From positions 1-64,000 of the IMG/VR virus record IMGVR_UViG_3300005527_000058: a stretch of 64,000 nt of DNA, one strand, 5' to 3'. Below the pieces are notes generated by a model. That model worked only from the letters and a program-made list of their open reading frames with translations, was not told where the DNA came from and did no database searches. The position numbers were made by a program, and so were the translations under genes. The stretch comes from a virus. Position 1 is the first letter of the stretch. Every line of letters begins with the position of its first letter. This document shows, piece by piece, positions 25,023-33,064 of this stretch.

Positions 25023-25661
25023 ATGTACATGATTGTTCTGTTTAAAAATAAAGTAAAAAAGAAAATAATAAAGAAATTTAAAACATTTAAACGTGCCGAA
25101 AATTTTTATAAAACACTAATAGATAAAAGTGAGAATATTATATTTTCTAAACAATACGATAACGGATTTGAATCCAATTATGAATTAGGTCTTTTAGAGC
25201 CAAAATCTAATAACATCAATTCTTTATTTATAAAAGACAATATTGGTAGGCAAATAAAAGTTGAGTTAGATGAAAATGAACACATTATAACTAAAATAAA
25301 CCCATATAATATTGATGAATTTTTCCTTGATTATAACACTAAGAAAAAAATAAACACCACTACATTTATTAAAAAATATTTAGACTCGCCAGGTCTTAAA
25401 ATGGTTTCCAAGTTAAATAACAAAATTATTGTTCAAAATGATGATGTATTTAAATTATTCACCTTCAAAAATGATGATGATTCATCAAGATTTATTGACT
25501 CAATGTTATCTTATTTTTTGGAATTAAAAAGAATGGATTGTATGTTTATTAAAGATTACGATACTAATCAGAGGAAATACCTCTATAACATCCTGACTGA
25601 GAAGGGATTCCCTAAATCTTATCTTTTTCGTCAGTCAACAACTCATCCAACAAAAAGATGA
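25023..25661 (+). CDS. basic protein of unknown function, 212 aa
   Basis: It begins MYMIVLFKNKVKKKIIKKFK; an in-frame ATG two codons later is an alternative start. The N-terminus is strongly basic, the rest mixed with KLNNKIIVQNDDVFKLF strands. No known family is recognised. It diverges from dnaJ and its end overlaps the convergent 83-aa gene by 50 bases. Confidence 0.6.
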   Translation: MYMIVLFKNKVKKKIIKKFKTFKRAENFYKTLIDKSENIIFSKQYDNGFESNYELGLLEPKSNNINSLFIKDNIGRQIKVELDENEHIITKINPYNIDEFFLDYNTKKKINTTTFIKKYLDSPGLKMVSKLNNKIIVQNDDVFKLFTFKNDDDSSRFIDSMLSYFLELKRMDCMFIKDYDTNQRKYLYNILTEKGFPKSYLFRQSTTHPTKR

Positions 25662-25863
25662 ATTCTGTTCCAGATATTTCAATTTTAAACTGCTTGAAGG
25701 ATTGGTCCACCTCCCTAAAATTTTTCTGTACTTTCTTAAAGTCGTCTATTTTAAGTTCAAAGATAATCGCCTTCCTCCCATTTGGGAATAGAGTATCTGA
25801 AGCATCGGCAATAATGGCTAATTTTTCTATAATCCCATCAATACTCTCTTGATTTTCTGCCAT
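25612..25863 (-). CDS. small protein, 83 aa
   Basis: The product (MAENQESIDGIIEKLAIIADA) has a helix then strands (FELKIDDFKKV, KIEISGTEFIFLLDELL). No motif recognised. It overlaps a plus-strand gene at its 3' end by 50 bases and is downstream of two other small genes in a minus-strand operon. Confidence 0.55.
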   Translation of the reverse strand: MAENQESIDGIIEKLAIIADASDTLFPNGRKAIIFELKIDDFKKVQKNFREVDQSFKQFKIEISGTEFIFLLDELLTDEKDKI

Positions 25864-25979
25864 AATGTCAATTTTTTAGGTACAACTACTTTGGGTAGAA
25901 TATCCTCTTTTTTTAATTTTTTAATGTTTTGTATAATTTGATTTTTATCAATCTCTAACTCTTTCTTATCCTTTGTCAT
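25827..25979 (-). CDS. small basic protein
   Basis: I prefer the ATG at 25979 (MTKDKKELEIDKNQIIQNI), which gives 50 aa and only a 14-base overlap with the upstream gene; a start at 26027 would overlap it by 62 bases. It ends with a basic amphipathic helix (KLTLWQKIKRVLMGL) that could touch membrane. Function unknown. Confidence 0.5.
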   Translation of the reverse strand: MTKDKKELEIDKNQIIQNIKKLKKEDILPKVVVPKKLTLWQKIKRVLMGL

Positions 25980-26409
25980 CTGTGTCTCTAACCACTTCAG
26001 ATGGTTTGATTTCTTCTTCATCGTCATCTAATTCAATTTTATTTAAATTCAACTGAAACTTTAAATTTTTAAGACTATTTAAATTTTGTTTTTCAAAAAT
26101 ACCTTTTAACTCATTAACCTTATTTTCAAACAATCGTTCTTTTTCTTCTCTCTCTAAGTTATATTTAATAATATTTTTAATGTTTGAGGTAATTCTGTCC
26201 ACATCTTGTTCATTTATTTCAGATACAAAAGAAAAAAACCTATGTGTTGCGGTTTTACTTTCCTGTTCAACTACTCTATCTTCGTCAACATATTTTTTTG
26301 GTAATTTCCAAGATAATGGAAATGATACGTCAAAACTAAAATAATCTTTTAATTTTCTTACAGATTGTAGATGTGGTAAAAGACTTGAAAATTCTTTATA
26401 TAAACTCAT
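25966..26409 (-). CDS. protein of unknown function, 147 aa
   Basis: It starts MSLYKEFSSLLPHLQSVRKLKDYFSF with a KLPKKYVDEDRVV segment and ends with an acidic tail (DDDEEEIKPSEVV). The middle is coiled coil. It lies directly after a one-TM protein gene. Function unknown. Confidence 0.6.
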   Translation of the reverse strand: MSLYKEFSSLLPHLQSVRKLKDYFSFDVSFPLSWKLPKKYVDEDRVVEQESKTATHRFFSFVSEINEQDVDRITSNIKNIIKYNLEREEKERLFENKVNELKGIFEKQNLNSLKNLKFQLNLNKIELDDDEEEIKPSEVVRDTDDKG

Positions 26410-26410
26410 A

Positions 26411-26599
26411 TTATGATTTAATTAAATATGTTATAATGTATGACATTGATAACCCTAGGTAAATTAGAACCCTATTACTCAATACAATCCTTTCGGGCTG
26501 ATTTTGTAATAGGGTACTTATAAACCTAAAAACTGTCCTTAACACAGTTAAGACTGAAAATATAAATACGAATAAAAATATACTTTCAATATTGTACAT
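26411..26599 (-). CDS. small membrane protein, 62 aa
   Basis: Two hydrophobic segments are visible: IFLFVFIFSVLTVLRTVF and VLIYLGLSMSYIITYLI, separated by a polar loop. Its start codon overlaps the stop of the histone H1-like gene (TAATG), so translation is coupled. Topology fits a small two-TM protein; role unknown. Confidence 0.6.
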   Translation of the reverse strand: MYNIESIFLFVFIFSVLTVLRTVFRFISTLLQNQPERIVLSNRVLIYLGLSMSYIITYLIKS

Positions 26600-26778
26600 T
26601 ACTCAGTCCCTTTTCTTTCTTCTAATACCTCTTTTCTAAGGGTTTGTAACAAATCTTTTAACTCTTGAGCAATTTTACGAGTTCTAGTTCCCGCACTTTT
26701 GTTACCACCTTTAAAAAACTTAGTACCATTAACTGACAATTCTTCTGTCAATGTTTTAATTTGTTCTAATGTTTCCAT
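26599..26778 (-). CDS. histone H1-like DNA-binding protein
   Basis: A 59-aa frame from the ATG at 26778 begins METLEQIKTLTEELSVNG and contains KFFKGGNKSAGTRTRKIAQELK, followed by LLQTLRKEVLEERK. This closely follows the Bacteroidota histone H1-like (Hc1-type) family, whose core is a KF..GN.AAGTR.RK..QELK pattern. Such proteins bind DNA without sequence preference and can compact it. It is complete and ends by overlapping the next gene. It may compact phage DNA or alter host nucleoid structure. Confidence 0.8.
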   Translation of the reverse strand: METLEQIKTLTEELSVNGTKFFKGGNKSAGTRTRKIAQELKDLLQTLRKEVLEERKGTE

Positions 26779-26846
26779 TTAAAATAATTTAATGAATTTT
26801 ATTGTTTAAGTAAAATGTAATTTTATTTGACTCATTGTAAATAGAA

Positions 26847-27317
26847 TCAAGATTTTTTAATACTCTTGTCTAAAAATTTATACATTGTTGAGACCATATC
26901 TAAATCTGACTTGGTAAACCCTTTTTCCATATTAAATAGGTCATCAAAAAATTCTCCCACCGAATTTTTAAGATATTCTTCTTTTTGATTATAAAAAACT
27001 TCAAAGAAGAATGATTTAAAATAATCATAATGTTCACCTCTACTTGAGAATTTTATTCCTTCCTTTTCAAAGTTATCCAATGTTCTTTTCCAACACCATT
27101 CAAAATGTTTTTGATTATCTTCATCACTTAAAGTTATTTTGGTGTCAACAGGAACATCACTTTCACCCAAATAAGTTTTTCTTATAAGTTCATAAAGTGA
27201 TAATGAAAAATCAGAAAAGAGTTCTAATTTTTCATATATAATATTATTAGCCTCAAACCACACTAAAACATCTTCGTGGGCAATTGGTTTTGTTAGGTAA
27301 TTAAAAAAATTCTCCAT
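26847..27317 (-). CDS. protein of unknown function, 156 aa
   Basis: The product (MENFFNYLTKPIAHEDVLVWF) is acidic, aromatic-rich and helical. No family recognised. Unusually, its ATG lies inside the 3' arm of a terminator-like hairpin (27312-27334), so expression may depend on that structure or on a start point downstream of it. No other good start is seen nearby. Confidence 0.6.
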   Translation of the reverse strand: MENFFNYLTKPIAHEDVLVWFEANNIIYEKLELFSDFSLSLYELIRKTYLGESDVPVDTKITLSDEDNQKHFEWCWKRTLDNFEKEGIKFSSRGEHYDYFKSFFFEVFYNQKEEYLKNSVGEFFDDLFNMEKGFTKSDLDMVSTMYKFLDKSIKKS

Positions 27318-27334
27318 AGAGTTCGTCTATGGAG
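27301..27334 (-). terminator. terminator overlapping a start codon
   Basis: TTCTCCATAGA pairs with TCTATGGAGAA (11 pairs, five-base loop CGAAC), followed by seven T on the minus strand. The ATG of the 156-aa gene is in the second arm. Confidence 0.8.
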
Positions 27335-27364
27335 AAATAATAATTAAATATGTGTTAATGTAAA

Positions 27365-29131
27365 TTATTGAGTCTTTCTGTCGTAATTCATCAGGTGTTG
27401 AATCTTGTTGAACTCTTCGTTTAATACTTTACTTTCTTTAGTATCAGATTCTTTAATATGAATTCCTGAACCTGAATTCTCACCAGTACCGTCAGTAACA
27501 GGGACTCTAGATTTTCTATATGCCGTTTCTTTCGCCTTGTGAAATTTCTTAGCCTTTCTTTTCTTATTAACATTTTTATTCACCTCGGTTTGTTCAGCAT
27601 TAGCATATTCATCCGAATTACCTGTTCTTGAGGACCCTTCAATTGTATCGGACACCCAATCTTCATCATATTCAATTTCTTCAGGTACTAAATCTTCCAT
27701 CCCTGGTTTCATATAATTATTTAAAAAATCTTTACCGTCATCTGACATTGTATATTTCTTTGCGGCCATTTTGGCTAACTGTCCATTACCTTTTGGGAAA
27801 TGTTTTGGACTTTCAGTATACTCACCTTTTGAACCGTCTTTCAAATATTCTTTCATTTTAGCAGCAACCGATTTTAAATATTCATCATTTTCCTTACCGT
27901 CTTTTCTATGAACTTCTTCATACTTAGTAAGACCTTTAGGTTTTCCACCAATAACTTTTAACTTCTCTTCTTCTTTGATAATATTCTCAATTAACTCAAT
28001 CATTTCATCTTCAGTAAGTTTTACAGATTCTTTAATCTTACTTTTCTTACCATTCTTACCTAGTTTAACTCCACGACCTAAAAGAATATCTTTACGAGTT
28101 ACTTTACCGTCACCACTTAAATCAGGAAACTTTTTACCTTCTTTAGTTTCAGATTTTTTACCTTGTAACATTTTAAAGTCCTCATCATCAATTTTATTAT
28201 TTTTGTTTTTGTCCAAAACTCTTTGTCTACCATGAAGTCTCTCGGTCATTTCTGACTTACAATCATATCTTTTCATAAGTTCCTTATCTAAATCAGTGAC
28301 TTTACCTCCTTGATTACGAATTACATCGTTAACTGCTTTACATCCACCAACATTTGGCTCATCACTAGTGTAATCAAATTCTTCATCACCTTCTTCATCA
28401 AATACACCTTCTTCTACGTAGTCAAATTCATTAGAATCGTCTAAATCATCAACATCATAAATGTCTTCATCCATCATACCATATGATTTACCGCATTCCA
28501 TACATTCACCTTCATACATATTTCCACCACATTCACAAAGTGATTTTTCCATTTCTGACACTAAATCACCACCATCTTCATCGTCAAAATTGTAATCATA
28601 GTCATCATCGTCATCATCACGGAAATTTCTTTTAAATAAGTCAGAAATATCATCCATTTTATTACCCAAATATTTACTAGGTGTTATTGAGTCGTCTCTT
28701 AAATTTCTCATATCAATATCTCTACCTTTAGGTATTTTTTTAAACTCTCTTGAAGAATAATCTTTACCACCTCTTGCTTTTTGAATATACGGGTCATCAA
28801 ATCCCTCATCCAACTCTGTATCGGAATCAATATCAAGTTCAGTCCATTCGTTGTCACCCGAATCTTCATCATCAAAGAAACGACCTCTCATTGTTCCATC
28901 TTCTTCTTCATCAGAGTCAACATAATCATTCATTAATGCGTCAATTTCTTCTCGTGACATTTTTGAAAAATTTAATTTACCAAACTTTGGATGGTCGTCT
29001 TCCATACCTCCAAGTTCGTTAACATTAGTCTTTATTTTTGACATAAGTTCGTCAGCCCTTTCTTCTAAATTCTCATTTAAAAATTTACTAACGATAGAAT
29101 TAATATAACTTTCATTTAGTCTTCTTTTCAT
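27365..29131 (-). CDS. acidic multi-motif protein, probably virion-internal
   Basis: The 588-aa protein opens MKRRLNESYINSIVSKFLNEN and is very acidic in its first 300 residues. It holds a four-Cys zinc-ribbon-like cluster near 195-210 (CECGG..CMECG), two EF-hand or dockerin-like calcium loops near 305 (DKNKNNKIDDEDF) and 335 (DLSGDGKVTRKDI), and an internal LTEDEMIELIENIIKEE near 370, a copy of the leader helix seen elsewhere. The C-terminal 100 residues are basic (KNVNKKRKAKKFHK) and it ends EEFNKIQHLMNYD. A scaffold or ejected internal protein is plausible. Confidence 0.7.
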   Translation of the reverse strand: MKRRLNESYINSIVSKFLNENLEERADELMSKIKTNVNELGGMEDDHPKFGKLNFSKMSREEIDALMNDYVDSDEEEDGTMRGRFFDDEDSGDNEWTELDIDSDTELDEGFDDPYIQKARGGKDYSSREFKKIPKGRDIDMRNLRDDSITPSKYLGNKMDDISDLFKRNFRDDDDDDYDYNFDDEDGGDLVSEMEKSLCECGGNMYEGECMECGKSYGMMDEDIYDVDDLDDSNEFDYVEEGVFDEEGDEEFDYTSDEPNVGGCKAVNDVIRNQGGKVTDLDKELMKRYDCKSEMTERLHGRQRVLDKNKNNKIDDEDFKMLQGKKSETKEGKKFPDLSGDGKVTRKDILLGRGVKLGKNGKKSKIKESVKLTEDEMIELIENIIKEEEKLKVIGGKPKGLTKYEEVHRKDGKENDEYLKSVAAKMKEYLKDGSKGEYTESPKHFPKGNGQLAKMAAKKYTMSDDGKDFLNNYMKPGMEDLVPEEIEYDEDWVSDTIEGSSRTGNSDEYANAEQTEVNKNVNKKRKAKKFHKAKETAYRKSRVPVTDGTGENSGSGIHIKESDTKESKVLNEEFNKIQHLMNYDRKTQ

Positions 29132-29169
29132 TGTTTTGTTTTTTTTTATAAATACCTATAAAATCAGGT

Positions 29170-29733
29170 TTATTTATTTTGATTCAAATGATTTTTTAAA
29201 ATAGTTCTAATCACCGACTCACTTAAATTATATTTCTCACTAAGTTTTTTAATCACATTGTCAACAATACCCTCATTAGTTAATTTAAGAGCATTTATAT
29301 CCCCTTGATTACAATAAGGAAATTTTTTACATTTTTTCTTAACTTGAACGAACTTACCTCCAGGTATTTGAGTTTTAGATTTACCCCTCCAATCTTTCTT
29401 TTTTGTTGACTTAGCCCAAGCGGCGGTGGTTAAGTAAGACCCTGATGATACAGAGCCAGTTGCTTCAGTCGCCTCAACTTTAGTGATGTCCTCAATATCT
29501 TTCTTTGTAGCACTAAACAGTTGTGTTGAGTACCCACCAGCAGAAGCCGCGCCCATTCCCTCATCAGTTTCACCATTGTTGGGTTCTTCACTTAATTCAC
29601 GGTTATACGTATTAATACTTTTCATAGCTTCAATATTACCACCTTCAACACCTGAATTAAAAACTCCCGCAGAACTCATTTGTTTAGGTATAGCACTTTT
29701 TAAATTTGACATAAAATCTTCACTTAAATTCAT
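29170..29733 (-). CDS. probable virion protein, 187 aa
   Basis: It starts MNLSEDFMSNLKSAIPKQM, then Gly/Ser/Ala-rich sequence (MGAASAGGYSTQLF) and a Lys/Cys-rich patch (KFVQVKKKCKKFPYC). The C-terminus (LTNEGIVDNVIKKLSEKYNLSESVIRTI) is helical, resembling the leader helix of other proteins here. Structural role inferred from composition and neighbours. Confidence 0.6.
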   Translation of the reverse strand: MNLSEDFMSNLKSAIPKQMSSAGVFNSGVEGGNIEAMKSINTYNRELSEEPNNGETDEGMGAASAGGYSTQLFSATKKDIEDITKVEATEATGSVSSGSYLTTAAWAKSTKKKDWRGKSKTQIPGGKFVQVKKKCKKFPYCNQGDINALKLTNEGIVDNVIKKLSEKYNLSESVIRTILKNHLNQNK

Positions 29734-29736
29734 CTA

Positions 29737-29982
29737 TCAAGCATTTTTTAATCTAGGTTCCCAATAACCTCGTTGAGTCCACATAAAATTGTAGAATTCT
29801 CTGAAAACTTTTATAACAACATCTTTAACATCACCTTGAACTTTACCTCTACTAATTTCTTTAGCCAAGATAGTTAATAACTTATCTTCGTATTGTTTCA
29901 TGGTATTACTACCAATGAAATCTTTAATTTCTTTACGAATCATTGTTTCAATCTCTCTTTTTTCAGTTGTAGTAAGTGCCAT
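29737..29982 (-). CDS. small helical virion protein
   Basis: The 81-aa product (MALTTTEKREIETMIRKEI) is nearly all helix and ends REFYNFMWTQRGYWEP, with no known motif. It is three bases upstream of the 187-aa structural gene and one base after the one-TM protein gene, so likely co-expressed. Confidence 0.6.
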   Translation of the reverse strand: MALTTTEKREIETMIRKEIKDFIGSNTMKQYEDKLLTILAKEISRGKVQGDVKDVVIKVFREFYNFMWTQRGYWEPRLKNA

Positions 29983-29983
29983 A

Positions 29984-30613
29984 TTATTTCTTTAATCTAA
30001 TTAATCTATAAATACCTCCTTGAAGTAAAACTTCTTTTCCAGTTCCAACCCCGATTCCAAGATTAAACGTATTTTCTTTTTTATTTTTTAACATTATAGT
30101 AGGTCCAAGGTACACACTATTTAATCCTGAATTGTACCCACCAAATCCTCCAACAAAAAATTGTAGTCGTGGGTCTTGTTTCAGATAAAGAACCTCTTTA
30201 ACGGTAATTTTATTCACATAAGACTCCCACTTCCTATTTAAAATGGAATTATTAAAAATAGTATCAACAACAGAGATATACCCTAAACTATCACCAAGTT
30301 TTAATGTATCTTTATAAACAACCTGACTGTAATAATTTCTGATAATACCGTTTGTATCAACATTTGACGGTACATCAACATAAATCGTATTTTCACGATA
30401 TATTTCTTTACCATCTTTATATATAACTTGTTTTACAGGTACTAATACAGTATCAATTTCGTGTTTAATTATAGTATAAGTTTTTCCCGCAATTTTTACT
30501 TTTTTCTTATCATCACTGATATCCGTTGAGCACATATTCAATAAAAAAATGACAATAATTAATCCGAAAATTATTATTGTTTTTGTGTCAATTTTTTCAA
30601 AGAATTTACTCAT
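29984..30613 (-). CDS. membrane-anchored protein, possible spanin-like component
   Basis: A single TM helix near residues 11-28 (TIIIFGLIIVIFLLNMC) is followed by a periplasmic-type beta-rich domain (VSFVGGFGGYNSG.., GPTIMLKN). The 209-aa length and location beside endolysin genes make a spanin or a late-envelope protein possible, but the domain could equally be a cell-surface sensor. It overlaps its neighbour by eight bases. Confidence 0.5.
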   Translation of the reverse strand: MSKFFEKIDTKTIIIFGLIIVIFLLNMCSTDISDDKKKVKIAGKTYTIIKHEIDTVLVPVKQVIYKDGKEIYRENTIYVDVPSNVDTNGIIRNYYSQVVYKDTLKLGDSLGYISVVDTIFNNSILNRKWESYVNKITVKEVLYLKQDPRLQFFVGGFGGYNSGLNSVYLGPTIMLKNKKENTFNLGIGVGTGKEVLLQGGIYRLIRLKK

Positions 30614-31235
30614 TTGGTGAAGTTTTCTTTCTTGATGCTAAAACTTTAGCCCACTTAGATTTAAACTTATCGTAATAAACTTTTAATTTATTCACCATAT
30701 CTAAAAACTTTTCATCAGTCTTAATCATATCCCCTTGAATATAAACACCATTTTCTTCACCTATTGAGTAGAAAAATTCAATATCAAAATCAATAATTTT
30801 ACCTGACCATTCAACGTTCTTTGAATAGACGTTTAACTTATTGAAATCAACTAAATCTGAAACCTCACTAACGAACTCGTCCATAGTTTCTTGGAAGGCC
30901 ATTTTTTCATCCGTAGTTAATTCTAAGTCAGTATTATCTTTACCGTGTAAAACTAATATTCCACCAGATATTCTGTAACCTTGTTTCTTATCGTCCGCAG
31001 TTTCTTTTTCTTTATTATCATCACTTACTTCGTACTCATCTTTTTCCTCGTCTTCATCATCTTCAATTGAATCTTCAATTGCTTTACCGACATTATATTT
31101 TTTCAAAACGTCTTCTTCGGTTAACATACCATAAGTTTTTTTAATTCTTTCGGTTTCTTCTTTAACTAAAGAATTTGACAACATATTTCTAGTCGCCTTT
31201 AACAAATCTTTTATTTCATCATGCTTGTTCTTCAT
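30606..31235 (-). CDS. acidic protein of unknown function, 209 aa
   Basis: It begins MKNKHDEIKDLLKATRNML and has a long Glu/Asp run (DSIEDDEDEEKDEYEV). The C-terminal 100 residues look like a folded domain (SGGILVLHGKDNTDLELTTDEK). No family recognised. It overlaps the amidase by 17 bases. Confidence 0.55.
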   Translation of the reverse strand: MKNKHDEIKDLLKATRNMLSNSLVKEETERIKKTYGMLTEEDVLKKYNVGKAIEDSIEDDEDEEKDEYEVSDDNKEKETADDKKQGYRISGGILVLHGKDNTDLELTTDEKMAFQETMDEFVSEVSDLVDFNKLNVYSKNVEWSGKIIDFDIEFFYSIGEENGVYIQGDMIKTDEKFLDMVNKLKVYYDKFKSKWAKVLASRKKTSPNE

Positions 31236-31821
31236 GTTCTATTTTTTTTAAAAACTCTTCATAATTGAATGCTGGACTTAAATCAGTTTTATCTGTATAG
31301 AAATTACTTCTTGTTACCACACCTTCAAACTTATGAGCCCCATTTATTTTTGTATTATGTCCAATAATACTTGGAGTTATTGACATATTTTTGAATATTT
31401 CTTTACACAGATTAACTGTTGAATCAACTTGTTTTTCGGTGTAAGGTTGCCAAAAATAATAGTCTCTCCATTTTTTTTCGTACACTTTACCTTTATAAAT
31501 ATCACCAATCCAGTTAACGTAATAGTCTGATAGGGGTTCTTTTTGTAACCAACCCAAATTTTCTAAACATATAATAACTGAATTTCTATTGATATTGGGT
31601 TCTTTGAAGTAATTTGTGTGTTCGTTATTATCCAATAACTTAAGTATCTTACCTTCTCTATTTATAATATAATTGGGGATTCTTTTAAAATCCCCATTAT
31701 AACGATATTTTAACCCCTGAAGATACTCATTCACATTTCTTGATGTGTGGGTTAAAATTATTTGATGTTTTTTCTTTTGTTTACCTGTTGGTTTAAAATC
31801 TCCGTGTTTTATAATTTCCAT
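31219..31821 (-). CDS. N-acetylmuramoyl-L-alanine amidase endolysin
   Basis: The 200-aa protein fits the amidase_2/T7-lysozyme fold: an IILTHTSRN strand with the first zinc His near 25, YIINREGKILKLLD, a NRNSVIICLENLGW strand, YTEKQVDSTVNLC helix, IIGHNTKI with the second His near 151 and a DLSPAFNY third zinc ligand. It cleaves the amide between muramic acid and the stem peptide for lysis. No signal peptide, so it needs holin or other export. It lies directly upstream of a 209-aa gene, and downstream of a four-TM protein. Confidence 0.85.
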   Translation of the reverse strand: MEIIKHGDFKPTGKQKKKHQIILTHTSRNVNEYLQGLKYRYNGDFKRIPNYIINREGKILKLLDNNEHTNYFKEPNINRNSVIICLENLGWLQKEPLSDYYVNWIGDIYKGKVYEKKWRDYYFWQPYTEKQVDSTVNLCKEIFKNMSITPSIIGHNTKINGAHKFEGVVTRSNFYTDKTDLSPAFNYEEFLKKIEHEEQA

Positions 31822-31844
31822 AATGATTTATAAAAATTTTATCA

Positions 31845-32675
31845 TTATGTATTTTTAACATAACTCAATCTTCTAATTCCATCATCGGTAGTTGTTGTAG
31901 TTGTCATAATATCATCAAACTCTAACATTCTATCTATCGGAAATTTTGTATTTTCTGTTAATTCAACTTCCTCCTCAATCTCCTCTTCCATTTCTTGAGT
32001 ATCATAAGGGGTAAATGCTAATGATGTCGGTTCTTCTGCAAGTTCTTCCTCAGTAGGGGGTTCAGGTAATTTACCTTCTTCTCTTAATTCATTAACTTTT
32101 TCCCAAACTTTTTTAGCGTTTATTATTTTTTCATTTGGTTCTGGATATTCATTATCATTATCCTCAGTTATTTCCTCATTTACAATCTCGTTTACAGTCT
32201 CCTTTACGGTATTATTACTTTCATATTTAACAAAGAAATGTAATGATGTTAATGAGATAACGGGTAATAAACCACCTTCTAGGAAGGCCAACCATCGTTT
32301 CATTGATATTACATCTGTCGGGTCTGACCCCATCATTTCCCATAATGGACCTGTTAACTCAACCCAAGATTTAAATAAAGTTCCATTACCATCAATTTCT
32401 TTATATGAGAAAAAGATATTACCAATCATTTGGATTAATGTTATTAAACCAAACATAAACCATACCCCTCCTTTGATTTTATTGGTCGCAGCAACAAGTG
32501 CGGTCATCGCCCCAACTTCAATTGCTATTGATAGATATATCGCCCAACTAAAAGGGTTTGCAATATCATACCAACTTACAACGTGTGAAATAGAAATACC
32601 CGCAACCAAAATAATTGGTAACAGAAACATACTTCTATTTGGATTATCTTTTACCCAATTAAATATTTTTTTCAT
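31845..32675 (-). CDS. polytopic membrane protein, candidate holin or envelope protein
   Basis: At least three and probably four transmembrane helices lie in the first 150 residues (MFLLPIILVAGISISHVV, AIYLSIAIEVGAMTALVA, FMFGLITLIQMIGNIFF, FLEGGLLPVISLTSLHFF), followed by a long acidic cytoplasmic tail (EEEIEEEVEL). The size is larger than classic holins. It is 23 bases upstream of the amidase, so a holin-like or lysis-related role is a reasonable inference from context. Confidence 0.55.
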   Translation of the reverse strand: MKKIFNWVKDNPNRSMFLLPIILVAGISISHVVSWYDIANPFSWAIYLSIAIEVGAMTALVAATNKIKGGVWFMFGLITLIQMIGNIFFSYKEIDGNGTLFKSWVELTGPLWEMMGSDPTDVISMKRWLAFLEGGLLPVISLTSLHFFVKYESNNTVKETVNEIVNEEITEDNDNEYPEPNEKIINAKKVWEKVNELREEGKLPEPPTEEELAEEPTSLAFTPYDTQEMEEEIEEEVELTENTKFPIDRMLEFDDIMTTTTTTDDGIRRLSYVKNT

Positions 32676-33001
32676 TTTTCAAGTTCTTGAATATTTTTCT
32701 TAACAACCGCATGTAATTCCATAAGTTGCGGTCCTCTATCTTTTGAGGAAATGTAGTCATCGTAATCTCTATGGACTTTTATTTTTTCTTGTCTAATAAC
32801 TTCAGATATATTATTAATTGTATCTTTTTGACCATTAACAAGTCGTGTTAAACTATCAATAACATTTTCATTAGCGGTTTTAACTTTATCTAATTTCCTA
32901 ACTTCACCTGACTTGATACAAGAACGCATAAGGAAAATAAATAAAAGCGTAGCCAAAATATGAATTTTAAACTTTTTAACAAAATCAATAACTTTTTTCA
33001 T
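32672..33001 (-). CDS. single-TM coiled-coil protein, candidate inner spanin
   Basis: Starting at the ATG at 33001 (MKKVIDFVKKFKIHILATLL), the product has one TM helix then a coiled coil (SLTRLVNGQKDTINNISEVI) typical of i-spanins. A start upstream at 33040 lies inside the terminator of the sigma gene and is rejected. It overlaps the four-TM gene by four bases, supporting a lysis cassette. Confidence 0.55.
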   Translation of the reverse strand: MKKVIDFVKKFKIHILATLLFIFLMRSCIKSGEVRKLDKVKTANENVIDSLTRLVNGQKDTINNISEVIRQEKIKVHRDYDDYISSKDRGPQLMELHAVVKKNIQELEK

Positions 33002-33022
33002 AACAATAATTTTTATTAAAAT

Positions 33023-33057
33023 AAAAAAACCTTCTACCATAATAAATAGAAGGTTTT
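33023..33057 (-). terminator. terminator after the sigma factor gene
   Basis: AAAACCTTCTA pairs with TAGAAGGTTTT (11 pairs); A- and T-rich tracts flank it so it can act in either direction. Confidence 0.85.
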
Positions 33058-33064
33058 ACTTTTT

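Noticed and set aside
33002-33040. Upstream start for the one-TM coiled-coil protein
   Set aside because: It lies inside the sigma gene terminator; the ATG at 33001 is better placed.
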